Positions 1 through 8,585 of a DNA stretch of 64,000 nt are shown piece by piece. Below the pieces are notes generated by a model, which saw only the letters and a list, made by a program, of their open reading frames with translations, searched no databases and was not told the origin of the DNA. The first letter of the stretch is position 1, and each line of letters begins with the position of its first letter. The translations under genes were made by a program, and so were the position numbers. The DNA is from an uncultured Marvinbryantia sp. (GTDB lineage: Bacteria; Bacillota; Clostridia; Lachnospirales; Lachnospiraceae): the NCBI GenBank assembly GCA_937915375.1, contig CALDMO010000032.1, positions 1 through 64,000 on the forward strand, read 5' to 3'.

Positions 1-50
1 AACACCAGCCTTCCAAGCTGGATACGTGGGTTCGATTCCCATCACCCGCT
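1..50 (+). tRNA. tRNA-Gly (TCC), 3' part
   Basis: Only the 3' part of the gene lies in the window. The anticodon stem CCAGC/GCTGG (5-9 and 17-21) encloses a 7-base loop CTTCCAA with anticodon TCC at 12-14. A T-arm GTGGG-TTCGATT-CCCAT follows, then the acceptor strand CACCCGC and discriminator T at 50. No CCA is encoded: CTT follows. The TCC anticodon and the CACCCGC acceptor strand are as expected for bacterial tRNA-Gly. The 5' half is outside the window. Confidence 0.93.
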
Positions 51-191
51 CTTTGTGTATTTAAAATTATCCTGTTGGCGGCTGCCGATGGGATGTTTTT
101 GTATAATGCGCTGCTATGTGTGAGCCGTACTTAATATAATCCTATAATCCGGCAGTGATAAAAATTATTTGCAGAAAAAGGAAATTACCTC

Positions 192-643
192 ATGAAAATC
201 ATTATATCTCCGGCTAAAAAAATGAACATTGATACAGATACGTTGGAGGTAAGGCGGCTCCCGCGGTTTCTGGATGAGGCAAAACGGCTGTGCGCGCAGA
301 TACAGAAACTGGATTATGCGCAGGCAAAAGCATTGTGGAAATGCAATGATAAGCTTGCCCGATTGAATTTTCAACGATTTGCAAAGATGGATTTGGAACG
401 AAATCTGACTCCGGCGATTCTTGCGTACGAAGGTCTGCAGTATCAGTATATGGCGCCGGGGATACTTACGCAGGAAGCACTGGATTATCTGCAGAGACAT
501 TTGTGTATCCTGTCGGGGTTCTATGGCGTGTTATCACCGTTTGACGGTGTAGTGCCGTATCGATTGGAAATGCAGGCGAACATCAGTATTGCGAGGAACG
601 GTCGGATGAAAGGAAAATGGTGTTTATAAAAAATGTTTCCTAG
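192..643 (+). pseudogene. yaaA: yaaA family (peroxide stress / UPF0246) gene with internal out-of-frame deletion
   Basis: The open frame 192-629 encodes 145 residues. Its first ~130 match the YaaA family well (MKIIISPAKKM start, LSGFYGVLSPFDGV, then PYRLEMQA). Intact members are about 245-255 residues. After MQA the frame runs into ARNGRMKGKWCL and stops. Shifted by +2, bases 587-643 read YCEERSDERKMVFIK, which resembles the family's extreme C-terminus (F-x-E-E-x-S-x-x-x-x-x-VF). The middle ~100 residues, including the segment after PYRLEM, are therefore missing and the two ends are joined out of frame near 577-586. The start has a good site (AAGGAAA, 9 bases upstream). The product is probably non-functional; a short stable N-terminal protein cannot be excluded. 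Confidence 0.8.
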
Positions 644-669
644 ACCCGCTCGGCAGAATATGCTATAAT
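641..669 (+). promoter_or_regulatory. putative promoter of cysE
   Basis: TATAAT lies at 664-669 and a weak -35 TAGACC at 641-646, with a 17-base spacer, about 45 bases before the cysE start. It overlaps the end of the yaaA remnant. Confidence 0.5.
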
Positions 670-712
670 ACAAACTTAACGGCAGTCAAAACTGACAGGA
701 AAGAGGTAGCAA

Positions 713-1648
713 ATGGGAAAACTGGTGAAATCCATTTTGGCAAGTTATGAGGAGCATCCGGTGATCTGCAACATTGATTCAGATAACCGACTGAATAGTG
801 AGTTGATTATTGAAATTCTGGAAAAGGTGCGTCAGGTGATCTTTCCGGGCTATTTTGAAATGAAGACATTGCGCGGTGGCACGATTGAATATCATGTCGG
901 TGAGCTTTTAGAAGATATCAGCTACAAGCTGACAAAACAGGTACGTAAAGCATTGGCGCATAATCCGGCGAATGAGGAACTTTCTGATAGAGAGCGTCAG
1001 CAGAAAGCAGCGGAGATTACCGCCAAATTTCTGGAACGCATTCCGGCGCTTAGGGAGCTTTTGGCAAAAGATGTGCAGGCTGCCTATGACGGCGATCCGG
1101 CGGCGTTTAATACAGAAGAGGTAATTTTCTCTTATCCGGGTGTGTTTGCCATTTCGGTCAACCGCATTGCGCATGAACTGCATTTGTTGGGAGTGCCGAT
1201 GATTCCGCGTATCATGACGGAGTATGCGCATAGCTTGACTGGTATTGACATTCATCCGGGTGCGACGATTGGGGAATATTTCTTTATCGATCACGGTACT
1301 GGCGTGGTAGTTGGAGAGACGACTGTGATTGGCAAAAATGTAAAGATTTATCAGGGTGTAACGCTTGGCGCGCTTTCGACGCGCGGAGGTCAGACGCTGA
1401 AAAGTGTCAGACGTCATCCGACTTTAAAGGATAACGTGACCGTTTATTCGGGTGCTTCTATTCTGGGAGGAGATACTGTGATCGGCGAGCGAGCGGTAAT
1501 AGGAAGTAATGCGTTTATCACTTCTTCCGTGCCGGATGATACGAGAGTTAGCATTAAGAATCCGGAGCTGATGTTTAAGGCGCGCGGCGAGGTGCGGACA
1601 CAGGAATTAGACCAGGGTGGATTCTTTAATCGGAGAGAGAGAGATTAA
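713..1648 (+). CDS. cysE: Serine O-acetyltransferase
   Basis: Predicted to transfer acetyl from acetyl-CoA to L-serine, giving O-acetylserine, the precursor that cysteine synthase uses in the cytosol. The 311-residue protein has an alpha-helical N-terminal domain (~1-170) and a C-terminal left-handed beta-helix of hexapeptide repeats. Family hallmarks are D-I-H-P at 179-182, D-H-G-T-G at 193-197 and YQGVTLGALS at ~213-222, which include the catalytic histidines. The length fits the long SAT type rather than the short EpsC type. GAGGTAGCAA precedes the ATG. It stands alone between the broken yaaA and the aminotransferase. No T-box or S-box leader is seen. Confidence 0.92.
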   Translation: MGKLVKSILASYEEHPVICNIDSDNRLNSELIIEILEKVRQVIFPGYFEMKTLRGGTIEYHVGELLEDISYKLTKQVRKALAHNPANEELSDRERQQKAAEITAKFLERIPALRELLAKDVQAAYDGDPAAFNTEEVIFSYPGVFAISVNRIAHELHLLGVPMIPRIMTEYAHSLTGIDIHPGATIGEYFFIDHGTGVVVGETTVIGKNVKIYQGVTLGALSTRGGQTLKSVRRHPTLKDNVTVYSGASILGGDTVIGERAVIGSNAFITSSVPDDTRVSIKNPELMFKARGEVRTQELDQGGFFNRRERD

Positions 1649-1775
1649 ATTACTGGCGAAGTAAGAAAAGTCTTGACGAATCTGTAGTCCGGTAATAAAA
1701 TGATTCTGGTAAAATATTCGAGAGACGGACAAATGTTTTTGCTGAGAAGACCTGACGAATGAGGAGGATGAAAAA

Positions 1776-3062
1776 ATGGTGCCATACAGAGAGTTAAGTA
1801 AAGAGGAACTTCTGAAAGAGAAGGAGTCTCTGGAGAAGAAATTTGAACAGATTAAAGCACAGAACCTGCATTTGGATATGTCCAGAGGCAAACCGTCCGC
1901 GGCACAGCTGGATCTGGCGATGGGAATGATGGATGTTCTGAACAGCACATCCAACCTGAAATGTGAAACAGGGGTTGACTGCAGAAATTACGGTGTTTTG
2001 GACGGTATTCCGGAAGCACAGGAGCTGCTTGCAGATATGACAGAGGTTCCGGCAAATCAGATCATTATTCACGGAAACTCCAGCCTGAATATTATGTTTG
2101 ATACAGTGGCGCGTTCCATGACGCACGGTGTTATGGGAAGCACGCCTTGGTGCAAGCTGGATAAGGTAAAATTCCTTTGTCCGGTACCGGGCTATGACAG
2201 ACATTTTGCGATTACAGAATATTTCGGTATTGAAATGATCAATATTCCGATGCACGAAGATGGACCGGATATGGATCTGGTAGAGCAGTACGTAAACAAT
2301 GATGAAAGCGTTAAGGGTATTTGGTGCGTACCGAAATACTCCAATCCGCAGGGTATCACATACTCTGATGAAGTAGTGCGTCGTTTTGCCCGTCTGACAC
2401 CGGCGGCAGAGGATTTTCGTATTTACTGGGATAATGCTTACGGTATTCACCATCTGTATGAGGATAAGCAGGATCATTTGATCGAGATCCTGATGGAGTG
2501 TAAAAAAGAGGGTCATCCGGATATGGTTTACAAGTTCTGTTCTACATCCAAGATTAGCTTTCCGGGCTCTGGTGTAGCAGCAATTGCGTCCTCTCCGGCA
2601 AATCTGGAAGCCATCCGCAAGCAGATGAGCATTCAGACGATTGGTCATGATAAATTGAATCAGCTGCGTCATGTGCGCTTCTTTAAGGATATTCACGGAA
2701 TGGTGACGCATATGAAAAAACATGCCGATATTTTAAGACCGAAATTCGAAGCGGTTTTAAATGTTCTTGATAAAGAACTTGGCGGAATGGAGATTGGCAG
2801 CTGGATTCGTCCGCGCGGCGGATACTTTATTTCTTTTGATTCTCTGCCTGGCTGTGCAAAAGCAATTGTGGCGAAAGCAAAAGAAGCGGGGCTTGTGATG
2901 ACAAGCGCGGGAGCGACTTATCCGTACGGAAAAGATCCGCAGGACAGCAATATCCGTATTGCGCCGTCTTTCCCGACACCAGAGGAATTAGCGATTGCAG
3001 CTGAGATTTTTGTGTTAAGTGTGAAATTGGTCAGTGTAGACAAGATTTTGGAAGAAAAATAA
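1776..3062 (+). CDS. Aspartate-type aminotransferase (class I/II, Asp_aminotransf subgroup)
   Basis: PLP-dependent aminotransferase of 428 residues. The sequence matches the bacterial Asp_aminotransf-type subgroup (sometimes called aspartate aminotransferase Ic), with LHLDMSRGKPS near 31-41, NYGVLDGIPE at 71-80, DNAYGIHH at 219-226 (Asp to the PLP pyridine nitrogen), PLP Schiff-base lysine K259 in STSKISFPGSG, and a C-terminal arginine in NIRIAPSFP. Probable reaction: amino exchange between aspartate or a similar amino acid and 2-oxoglutarate. The exact substrate cannot be read from sequence. The start follows GAGGAGGATGAAAAA. A strong hairpin follows the stop, so it is probably monocistronic. 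Confidence 0.88.
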   Translation: MVPYRELSKEELLKEKESLEKKFEQIKAQNLHLDMSRGKPSAAQLDLAMGMMDVLNSTSNLKCETGVDCRNYGVLDGIPEAQELLADMTEVPANQIIIHGNSSLNIMFDTVARSMTHGVMGSTPWCKLDKVKFLCPVPGYDRHFAITEYFGIEMINIPMHEDGPDMDLVEQYVNNDESVKGIWCVPKYSNPQGITYSDEVVRRFARLTPAAEDFRIYWDNAYGIHHLYEDKQDHLIEILMECKKEGHPDMVYKFCSTSKISFPGSGVAAIASSPANLEAIRKQMSIQTIGHDKLNQLRHVRFFKDIHGMVTHMKKHADILRPKFEAVLNVLDKELGGMEIGSWIRPRGGYFISFDSLPGCAKAIVAKAKEAGLVMTSAGATYPYGKDPQDSNIRIAPSFPTPEELAIAAEIFVLSVKLVSVDKILEEK

Positions 3063-3072
3063 GAATGATAAA

Positions 3073-3102
3073 AATGCGGCGGTCTTCAGAGACTGCCGCA
3101 TT
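3073..3102 (+). terminator. Hairpin after the aminotransferase
   Basis: AATGCGGCGGTC and GACTGCCGCATT form a 12-bp stem with one G-T pair and a 6-base loop, 10 bases after the stop. No T-run follows, so it may be an imperfect terminator or an RNA-stabilising hairpin. Confidence 0.5.
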
Positions 3103-3145
3103 GCGTTCGTAAGGGAATATTAAGAGAATGTCAATACAGATGCAC

Positions 3146-3174
3146 TTGTTTTTATCGGCGCTTTTGGGTATACT
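3146..3174 (+). promoter_or_regulatory. Promoter of ddl-murF-DUF1002
   Basis: TTGTTT at 3146-3151, a 17-base spacer and TATACT at 3169-3174, 67 bases before the ddl start. It is the only good sigma-A match in the gap. Confidence 0.6.
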
Positions 3175-3241
3175 TACTGTGAAAGTTCCATAAGTCAGAG
3201 CAGGTGTAAAAACTGTTTGGACAGTCAGGGAGGAGAGACAG

Positions 3242-4288
3242 ATGAAAATTATAGTTTTAGCAGGAGGAACCAGCACAGAGCGTGATGTTTCTATCGTTTC
3301 CGGAACGAAGGTTTGCGAGGCTTTAAGAAGTAAAGGACATCAGGCGGTTTTGCTTGACGTTTTTTGCGGAAATGAACAGTTGGATATTGAACACATGTTT
3401 GAGACATCCTATGATCTGGATGCGGATGTGGCGTACATAAAAAGTTTTAATGATAAAATTGCGGCAATGCAGGAAGAAAGAAGAGAATTTTTCGGACCGA
3501 ATGTATTGGAAGCATGTAAGGCGGCGGATGTTGTATTTCTGGCGCTGCACGGTGCGTGCGGGGAAGACGGCAGGATTCAGGCGGCGTTTGATCTGTTGGG
3601 AATTGTCTATACCGGCAGCGGTTATCTGGGCAGTGCGCTTGCGATGGATAAAGGCATTACTAAGCAGCTGATGCGTGAAAATGGCGTACCGACGGCATAC
3701 GGCGTGATCATTAAAAAGGATGAGCCAAGAAAAACAGCGGATGAGCTGGGCGTTGGACTTCCGTGTGTGGTAAAGACTGCCTGCGGCGGTTCGAGCGTTG
3801 GCGTTTACATTGTAGAAACTGAGGAGGCTTATGAAAAAGCGGTTGAGGACGGCTTTGGCTATGAGGATAAGCTGGTTGTAGAGCAGTATGTAAAAGGCAG
3901 AGAGTTTTCTATCGGTGTTGTGGACGGCGAGGCATATCCGGTGATTGAAATCGCGCCTCTGGTTGGTTTTTATGATTATAAGAACAAATATGAGCCAGGC
4001 AGTACGATTGAGACGTGTCCGGCAGTTTTGAGTGAAGATTTGACGAAAGAAATGCAGAAGTATGCGGTTGAGGCATACTATGTTTTACGACTGGAAAATT
4101 ATGCGCGGATCGATTTTATGATGAATGAACAGAATGAGATGTTTATGTTGGAGGCAAATACGCTTCCGGGTATGACGCCGACGAGTCTTCTTCCGCAGGA
4201 GGCGGCAGTTCTGGGATATTCGTTTGCGGATCTGTGTGAAAATCTGATTCATGTTTCGTTAAAAAATGCGAAACGAGTAATGGGTTAA
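3242..4288 (+). CDS. ddl: D-alanine--D-alanine ligase
   Basis: ATP-grasp ligase joining two D-alanines for the peptidoglycan stem peptide. The 348-residue protein has the N-terminal ligase motif LAGGTSTERDVS (6-17), the HGACGEDG segment near 103-110, YTGSGYLGSALAMDK before the ATP-grasp domain, the KTACGGSSVGVY nucleotide loop, and the C-terminal IDFMMNEQNEMFMLEANTLPGMT with Mg-binding acidic and Asn residues. Length is usual. The ribosome site is GGGAGGAGAGACAG. It is followed after 31 bases by murF, whose enzyme uses the D-Ala-D-Ala product, so the two form one pathway operon. Confidence 0.95.
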   Translation: MKIIVLAGGTSTERDVSIVSGTKVCEALRSKGHQAVLLDVFCGNEQLDIEHMFETSYDLDADVAYIKSFNDKIAAMQEERREFFGPNVLEACKAADVVFLALHGACGEDGRIQAAFDLLGIVYTGSGYLGSALAMDKGITKQLMRENGVPTAYGVIIKKDEPRKTADELGVGLPCVVKTACGGSSVGVYIVETEEAYEKAVEDGFGYEDKLVVEQYVKGREFSIGVVDGEAYPVIEIAPLVGFYDYKNKYEPGSTIETCPAVLSEDLTKEMQKYAVEAYYVLRLENYARIDFMMNEQNEMFMLEANTLPGMTPTSLLPQEAAVLGYSFADLCENLIHVSLKNAKRVMG

Positions 4289-4319
4289 AATAGACGGTAC
4301 GATACAGCGAGGGGATACG

Positions 4320-5702
4320 ATGAAAAATATGACATTAGAGAATATCGCGAAGGCCTGCGGCGGAACGTATCACGGAATGGAAGCGGACCGCATAAAAGAA
4401 ATTTGCGATATTACCACGGACAGCCGTCAGGCAAAAGCAGGCAGTCTGTTTGTGGCGATCAAAGGGGAAAGGGTAGACGCGCACCGTTTTATTCCGGCGG
4501 TATTTGAGCAAGGCGCGCTTTGCGTATTATGTGAGGATGCTCCGGCACAGCCAAAAGGCGCGTACATACAGGTGGAATCCACCTTGCAGGCGGTGAAGGA
4601 TATCGCAGAATTTTACCGGCAGCAGTTTGATATCAAGGTGGTGGGCATTACCGGAAGCGTCGGCAAGACCAGTACCAAAGAGATTATTGCCAGCGTTTTG
4701 TCGGAGAAATTTCAGGTTTTGAAAACGCTGGGAAATTTTAATAATGAGCTCGGTCTTCCACTGACAATATTTCGTCTGCGCGAAGGAGATGAAGTGGCGG
4801 TTCTTGAGATGGGGATCAATCATTTCGGAGAGATGCACCGCCTCAGTAAGGTTGCAAGACCGGATGTCTGCGTGATTACGAACATTGGTCAGTGTCATCT
4901 GGAATTTCTGGGTGACCGGGATGGTGTCCTGCGTGCGAAATCTGAGATTTTTGATTTCGTTGCTCCGGACGGAAATATCATTCTGAATGGAGATGACGAT
5001 AAACTTGCCACACTTCGGGAGATAAAGGGCATCAAGCCGATCTTTTTCGGGAATGAGAGCGGACGCGCAATCTACGCGACTGATATCCGAAGCGCTGGCA
5101 TTAAGGGAGTATGGTGTAATATCCATGTGGGAGAAGAATGCTTTGAAGTGATGGTTCCGATTCCGGGATATCATATGGTTTTGAATGCGTTGGCGGCAAC
5201 GGCGGTTGGCAGAAGCCTTGACATGACGAATGAGGAGATTAAGCGCGGGATTGAAAAACTGGAGTCTTTAAGCGGCCGTTTTCATATCATAGAGGCAAAT
5301 GGAATTACGGTGGTGGATGACTGCTACAACGCAAATCCAGTATCTATGAAAGCGTCGTTAAAAGTATTAAATGATGCTGAGACGAGAAAAACGGCAATTC
5401 TTGGAGATATGGGTGAACTGGGAGAAGAGGAACAGCAGCTTCATGAAGAAGTTGGCGCTTATCTGGGGACTCTGGATATCCAGACCGCAGTTTGTATCGG
5501 TCCGTTGGCGGCGCATTTGGCAGAGGCAGCGAAAAAGGTAAAACCGCAGATGCAGATTTTTACTGCCGGAAGCGTAGAAGAAGCCATGGAACATCTGCCG
5601 GAATGGATCTGTAAGGGAGATACGATTCTGGTAAAGGCTTCTCACTTCATGCATTTTGAAAAAATTGTGGATGCACTTACAAAAAATAAGCAGGAGGAAT
5701 AG
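4320..5702 (+). CDS. murF: UDP-N-acetylmuramoyl-tripeptide--D-alanyl-D-alanine ligase
   Basis: Adds D-Ala-D-Ala to UDP-MurNAc-tripeptide, the last cytosolic step of the peptidoglycan monomer. The 460 residues show the Mur ligase order: N-terminal substrate domain (DITTDSRQAKAGSLFVAI, ~30-47), central ATPase domain with P-loop GITGSVGKTS at 109-118, NFNNELGLPLTI and ILEMGINHFGEM-type metal/ATP motifs, and the C-terminal domain introduced by DDCYNANPVSMKA. The start follows GCGAGGGGATACG. It sits between ddl and a secreted DUF1002 protein with only 3 bases to the latter. Confidence 0.95.
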   Translation: MKNMTLENIAKACGGTYHGMEADRIKEICDITTDSRQAKAGSLFVAIKGERVDAHRFIPAVFEQGALCVLCEDAPAQPKGAYIQVESTLQAVKDIAEFYRQQFDIKVVGITGSVGKTSTKEIIASVLSEKFQVLKTLGNFNNELGLPLTIFRLREGDEVAVLEMGINHFGEMHRLSKVARPDVCVITNIGQCHLEFLGDRDGVLRAKSEIFDFVAPDGNIILNGDDDKLATLREIKGIKPIFFGNESGRAIYATDIRSAGIKGVWCNIHVGEECFEVMVPIPGYHMVLNALAATAVGRSLDMTNEEIKRGIEKLESLSGRFHIIEANGITVVDDCYNANPVSMKASLKVLNDAETRKTAILGDMGELGEEEQQLHEEVGAYLGTLDIQTAVCIGPLAAHLAEAAKKVKPQMQIFTAGSVEEAMEHLPEWICKGDTILVKASHFMHFEKIVDALTKNKQEE

Positions 5703-5705
5703 GGT

Positions 5706-7589
5706 ATGAAAAAGAGATTACTGAGCAGTATGCTTCTTGGTCTGTGCGTGGCAATTGGCAGCGCGGTTCCGGCGATGGCAGACAGCCGCAAGGTTGTGAC
5801 GCTGGGAAATGATCTGACGCAGGAACAGAAAGATACGATGATGCGTTATTTCGGTGTTGGTTATGACAGCGTGGATATGATGTATATCACCAATGCGGAT
5901 GAGAGAGAGCATCTTGGTTCTTATGTGCCGCTGGAGCAGATTGGAAATTACACCTATAGCTGTGCGTTGGTGGCTCCGACTTCTACAGGCGGTATTCAGG
6001 TAAAGACGGCGAATCTGGAATGGGTTACCTGCAACATGATTGCGTCTACGTTGTCTACATCTGGTGTGACAAACTGTCAGGTGGTGGCGGCTTCTCCGTT
6101 TAAGGTTTCCGGTACGGGCGCATTGACCGGCGTGATTATGGCATATGAGCAGGCAAGTCAAAAGACGCTGGAACCGCAGAAGGTAGAATTGGCGAATCAG
6201 GAGCTGGTTACGACCGGAAATCTGGCGAATCAGGTCGGACAGAGCAAGGCAACGGCGGTTATTAATGAAACTAAGATTCAGGTAATTGAAAATAATGTCA
6301 CAAATATTGAAGAGATCAATAACATTGTCACAAATGTTTCTAATGAATTTGATGTTCAGATCAATGAAGATCAGAGTGCGGAGATTGCCGAACTGATGCA
6401 GAAGATCGCGGAGCAGGAGTATGATATTACACAGCTGAAAGCGACGTTGGATCGTGTGCAGGCAAATGTGATCGGTGATGCGGGAGCGAGTGAAGAGGAA
6501 GTAAAGGCTGCAGAAGAAAAAGCAGAGGCTTCCGAACAGGCTGCAGAAGAAGCGGCAAAACAGGAGGCGCAGCAGAATCAGGAAACAGAACTGCCGGGTG
6601 AGGACGGCATTGTGATCGAAGAAACGGAAGAGACAGAAAGTATTTTGGACAATACAGATCCGGGTGCGTTTGAGGGAACTGGTGAGATAGTGGAAGAAAA
6701 TGATACTATGCAGAGCGTACAGGAGCAGTCGGAACAGAAAGAAAGTGAAGATCTTGGGATTCCGGAGGCGTCAGACGACGGTACGATGACCGAGGCAACA
6801 GAACAGACAGAAACACCGGAAGAGACAGAAGCTGTTTCTGGTGATGGTATGGATGCATCTGAGACGGAAATTCCGTCGGATGCGGGCGTAGTTGTGCCTG
6901 AGACAGAACTTCAGCCGGGCGATGGCGCTGTGATACCGGAAACTGAGGTTCAGCAGAGCGAAGAAGCAGATGCTGCGCAGACAGAGGCGGTTCTGACAGA
7001 GGATGACCTGAAAGAAGAGGATAAAGCAACATATAAAGAAGCAAAAACAGCGTTGGATGAGATGTTCCAGACAAAAGAGCTGACTTTTGACGATGGTACA
7101 GTTGTATATCTGACGGAGAACGCGGCAAAAGCGGTTCCGGAAGCGCTTGACGAATATTTGCTCAATCTTCTGGTGAGAGGCGAGGATTCTGTTGCGGCAG
7201 AGGAAGAAGCAGATCCGGAGATCAATAAGAATATCGTGCAGGAAACTTCTGAACTTGCGCCGGATAAGAACTATGAGGATGAGCAGCTGAAACAGGCGGA
7301 TAAATTTGTCAGACGGCTGGTATTTACAGATTCTGAAAAGCTTTTAGAGGAAAGCCAGCTGGAGAATGCGGATAAGACGCTGATTTATGACAAGGTGATG
7401 GGAATTCTGGAAAAAGCCTATGCGCCGAAGGATGAGGCGGAAAATGCGATGACAGAAACACCGGCAGACGGTGTGACAGATGAAATGATACAGGATACTG
7501 GCGCTGTCGGTGACGGAACACATATGGATCAGATGGAAGTGCCTGTTGATGAATTTGACGGCTTTGAAGAGGAAACAGCAACATTTTAA
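5706..7589 (+). CDS. Secreted DUF1002 (YpuA-like) protein with long acidic low-complexity region
   Basis: A 627-residue exported protein. Residues 1-25 form a signal peptide ending in AMA (cut before DSRKV). Residues ~27-250 match the DUF1002/YpuA family of Firmicute envelope proteins (VVTLGNDLTQEQK, then a predicted coiled coil around 215-250). From ~260 to ~435 the sequence is dominated by Glu, Thr, Ala and Gln with ETE/TEE repeats. A second globular-looking segment, ~435-580 (LTEDDLKEEDKATYKEAK), follows. No lipobox or sortase signal is visible. It sits 3 bases after murF and ends the cluster, so a role in the envelope is inferred; the function of DUF1002 is unknown. Confidence 0.85.
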   Translation: MKKRLLSSMLLGLCVAIGSAVPAMADSRKVVTLGNDLTQEQKDTMMRYFGVGYDSVDMMYITNADEREHLGSYVPLEQIGNYTYSCALVAPTSTGGIQVKTANLEWVTCNMIASTLSTSGVTNCQVVAASPFKVSGTGALTGVIMAYEQASQKTLEPQKVELANQELVTTGNLANQVGQSKATAVINETKIQVIENNVTNIEEINNIVTNVSNEFDVQINEDQSAEIAELMQKIAEQEYDITQLKATLDRVQANVIGDAGASEEEVKAAEEKAEASEQAAEEAAKQEAQQNQETELPGEDGIVIEETEETESILDNTDPGAFEGTGEIVEENDTMQSVQEQSEQKESEDLGIPEASDDGTMTEATEQTETPEETEAVSGDGMDASETEIPSDAGVVVPETELQPGDGAVIPETEVQQSEEADAAQTEAVLTEDDLKEEDKATYKEAKTALDEMFQTKELTFDDGTVVYLTENAAKAVPEALDEYLLNLLVRGEDSVAAEEEADPEINKNIVQETSELAPDKNYEDEQLKQADKFVRRLVFTDSEKLLEESQLENADKTLIYDKVMGILEKAYAPKDEAENAMTETPADGVTDEMIQDTGAVGDGTHMDQMEVPVDEFDGFEEETATF

Positions 7590-7594
7590 CAATG

Positions 7595-7630
7595 AAAGCC
7601 CGAATCTCGGTGGATGAGATTCGGGCTTTT
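7595..7630. terminator. Bidirectional terminator
   Basis: AAAGCCCGAATCTC and GAGATTCGGGCTTT form a 14-bp stem with a 7-base loop and T-runs reading out on both strands. It lies between converging genes (DUF1002 on plus, plsC on minus). Confidence 0.9.
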
Positions 7631-7644
7631 AAGTTACAGCTAAG

Positions 7645-8379
7645 TTACAGCTCCATTTTTTCGTGTTGATCCAGCATTTTCTGAATATGTTTTTGTGTAG
7701 TAGCGCCGAGAAATTTTTTTTCTTCGCGGCTAAGCTCTTTCGGATAGATTGGCGCGCCATATTCCAGGATAACCTTTGCCGGTTTAATGAACGGAATGTG
7801 GTTTTCGAAAATATCATCGGAATGGCTGATTGCCATCGGAATAATCGCGCAGCCTGTTTTTTCTGCCATTTTCAGGCTTCCTTCTTTGAAGGGCAGCATT
7901 TCTTTCTGGTGATTTCTGGTACCTTCCGGGAAAATAGCCATAGAGATACCGTTTTTCATCTGCTCAATACCGGTTAAGATGGTCTGTAAACCCTGACGGA
8001 CATCATCGCGTTTTAAGAACAGGCAGTAAAGGCGTTTCATCCAAGTGGAGAGAAGCGGCACTTTTTCCATACCGTCCTTTGCTACATAGCCGGTCAGACC
8101 GGGACAGCGGCAGTAGGTCATCAGAATGTCAAAGTAGCTGCGGTGGTTGCCGACATAGAGAACCGTTTCGTTTTTTGGAACGTTTTCATGGCCGATCACA
8201 GTGATTTTAGCTCCGGTCTCCTTTAGGATCAGACGGAAAACGCTTTGTATAATGCGAAGAGATGAAATATCCCTGGCGTGCGGGCTGAATTTTCCGATGA
8301 TCCATTCAATGATAAGTACCGGAATGGAGAGAATGAGAAAGCCGATCACAGTGACGGCAACAAGAATAAATCGTAACAT
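7645..8379 (-). CDS. plsC: 1-acyl-sn-glycerol-3-phosphate acyltransferase
   Basis: Membrane acyltransferase making phosphatidic acid in phospholipid synthesis. With the start at 8379 it has 243 residues, the usual PlsC length. An upstream ATG at 8466 would add 29 residues but has no ribosome site, whereas AAAGGA lies about 8 bases before the 8379 ATG. An N-terminal membrane helix covers ~3-28. The catalytic block NHRSYFD (H-x4-D) is at 78-84 and the phosphate-binding block FPEGTR at 150-155. It is transcribed alone, divergent from the ArsR-like regulator. Confidence 0.92.
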   Translation of the reverse strand: MLRFILVAVTVIGFLILSIPVLIIEWIIGKFSPHARDISSLRIIQSVFRLILKETGAKITVIGHENVPKNETVLYVGNHRSYFDILMTYCRCPGLTGYVAKDGMEKVPLLSTWMKRLYCLFLKRDDVRQGLQTILTGIEQMKNGISMAIFPEGTRNHQKEMLPFKEGSLKMAEKTGCAIIPMAISHSDDIFENHIPFIKPAKVILEYGAPIYPKELSREEKKFLGATTQKHIQKMLDQHEKMEL

Positions 8380-8498
8380 AATAGTATGTCCTTTCTTTTT
8401 GAATGTTATGCAATGCGCAAAAAAATTCAACAGTGTCAGTATACAGAAATATCTGGAAAGATTCAAGCGCTTGAGAAGGGTTTTTGTTTTTTGGTTGC

Positions 8499-8527
8499 TT
8501 GTATTATCGCAGATAATCGGATAAAAT
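8499..8527 (+). promoter_or_regulatory. Putative promoter of the ArsR-like regulator
   Basis: TTGTAT at 8499-8504, a 17-base spacer and TAAAAT at 8522-8527, 59 bases before the gene. A moderate match only. The GAACAG-type operator found at the two target promoters is absent here. Confidence 0.4.
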
Positions 8528-8585
8528 AATGCTGGAGTGAAAAGGTGCGGTTTTTATTATTGAAAAGAAAGCAAGGGAAAAGAAA

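Noticed and set aside
1794..2723. 309-residue open frame antisense to the aminotransferase
   Set aside because: Cys/His/Arg-rich translation typical of shadow frames; the plus-strand gene is unambiguous.
7630..7652. Direct repeat AAGTTACAGCT beside the plsC stop
   Set aside because: Two 11-base copies only, no associated element; probably slippage.
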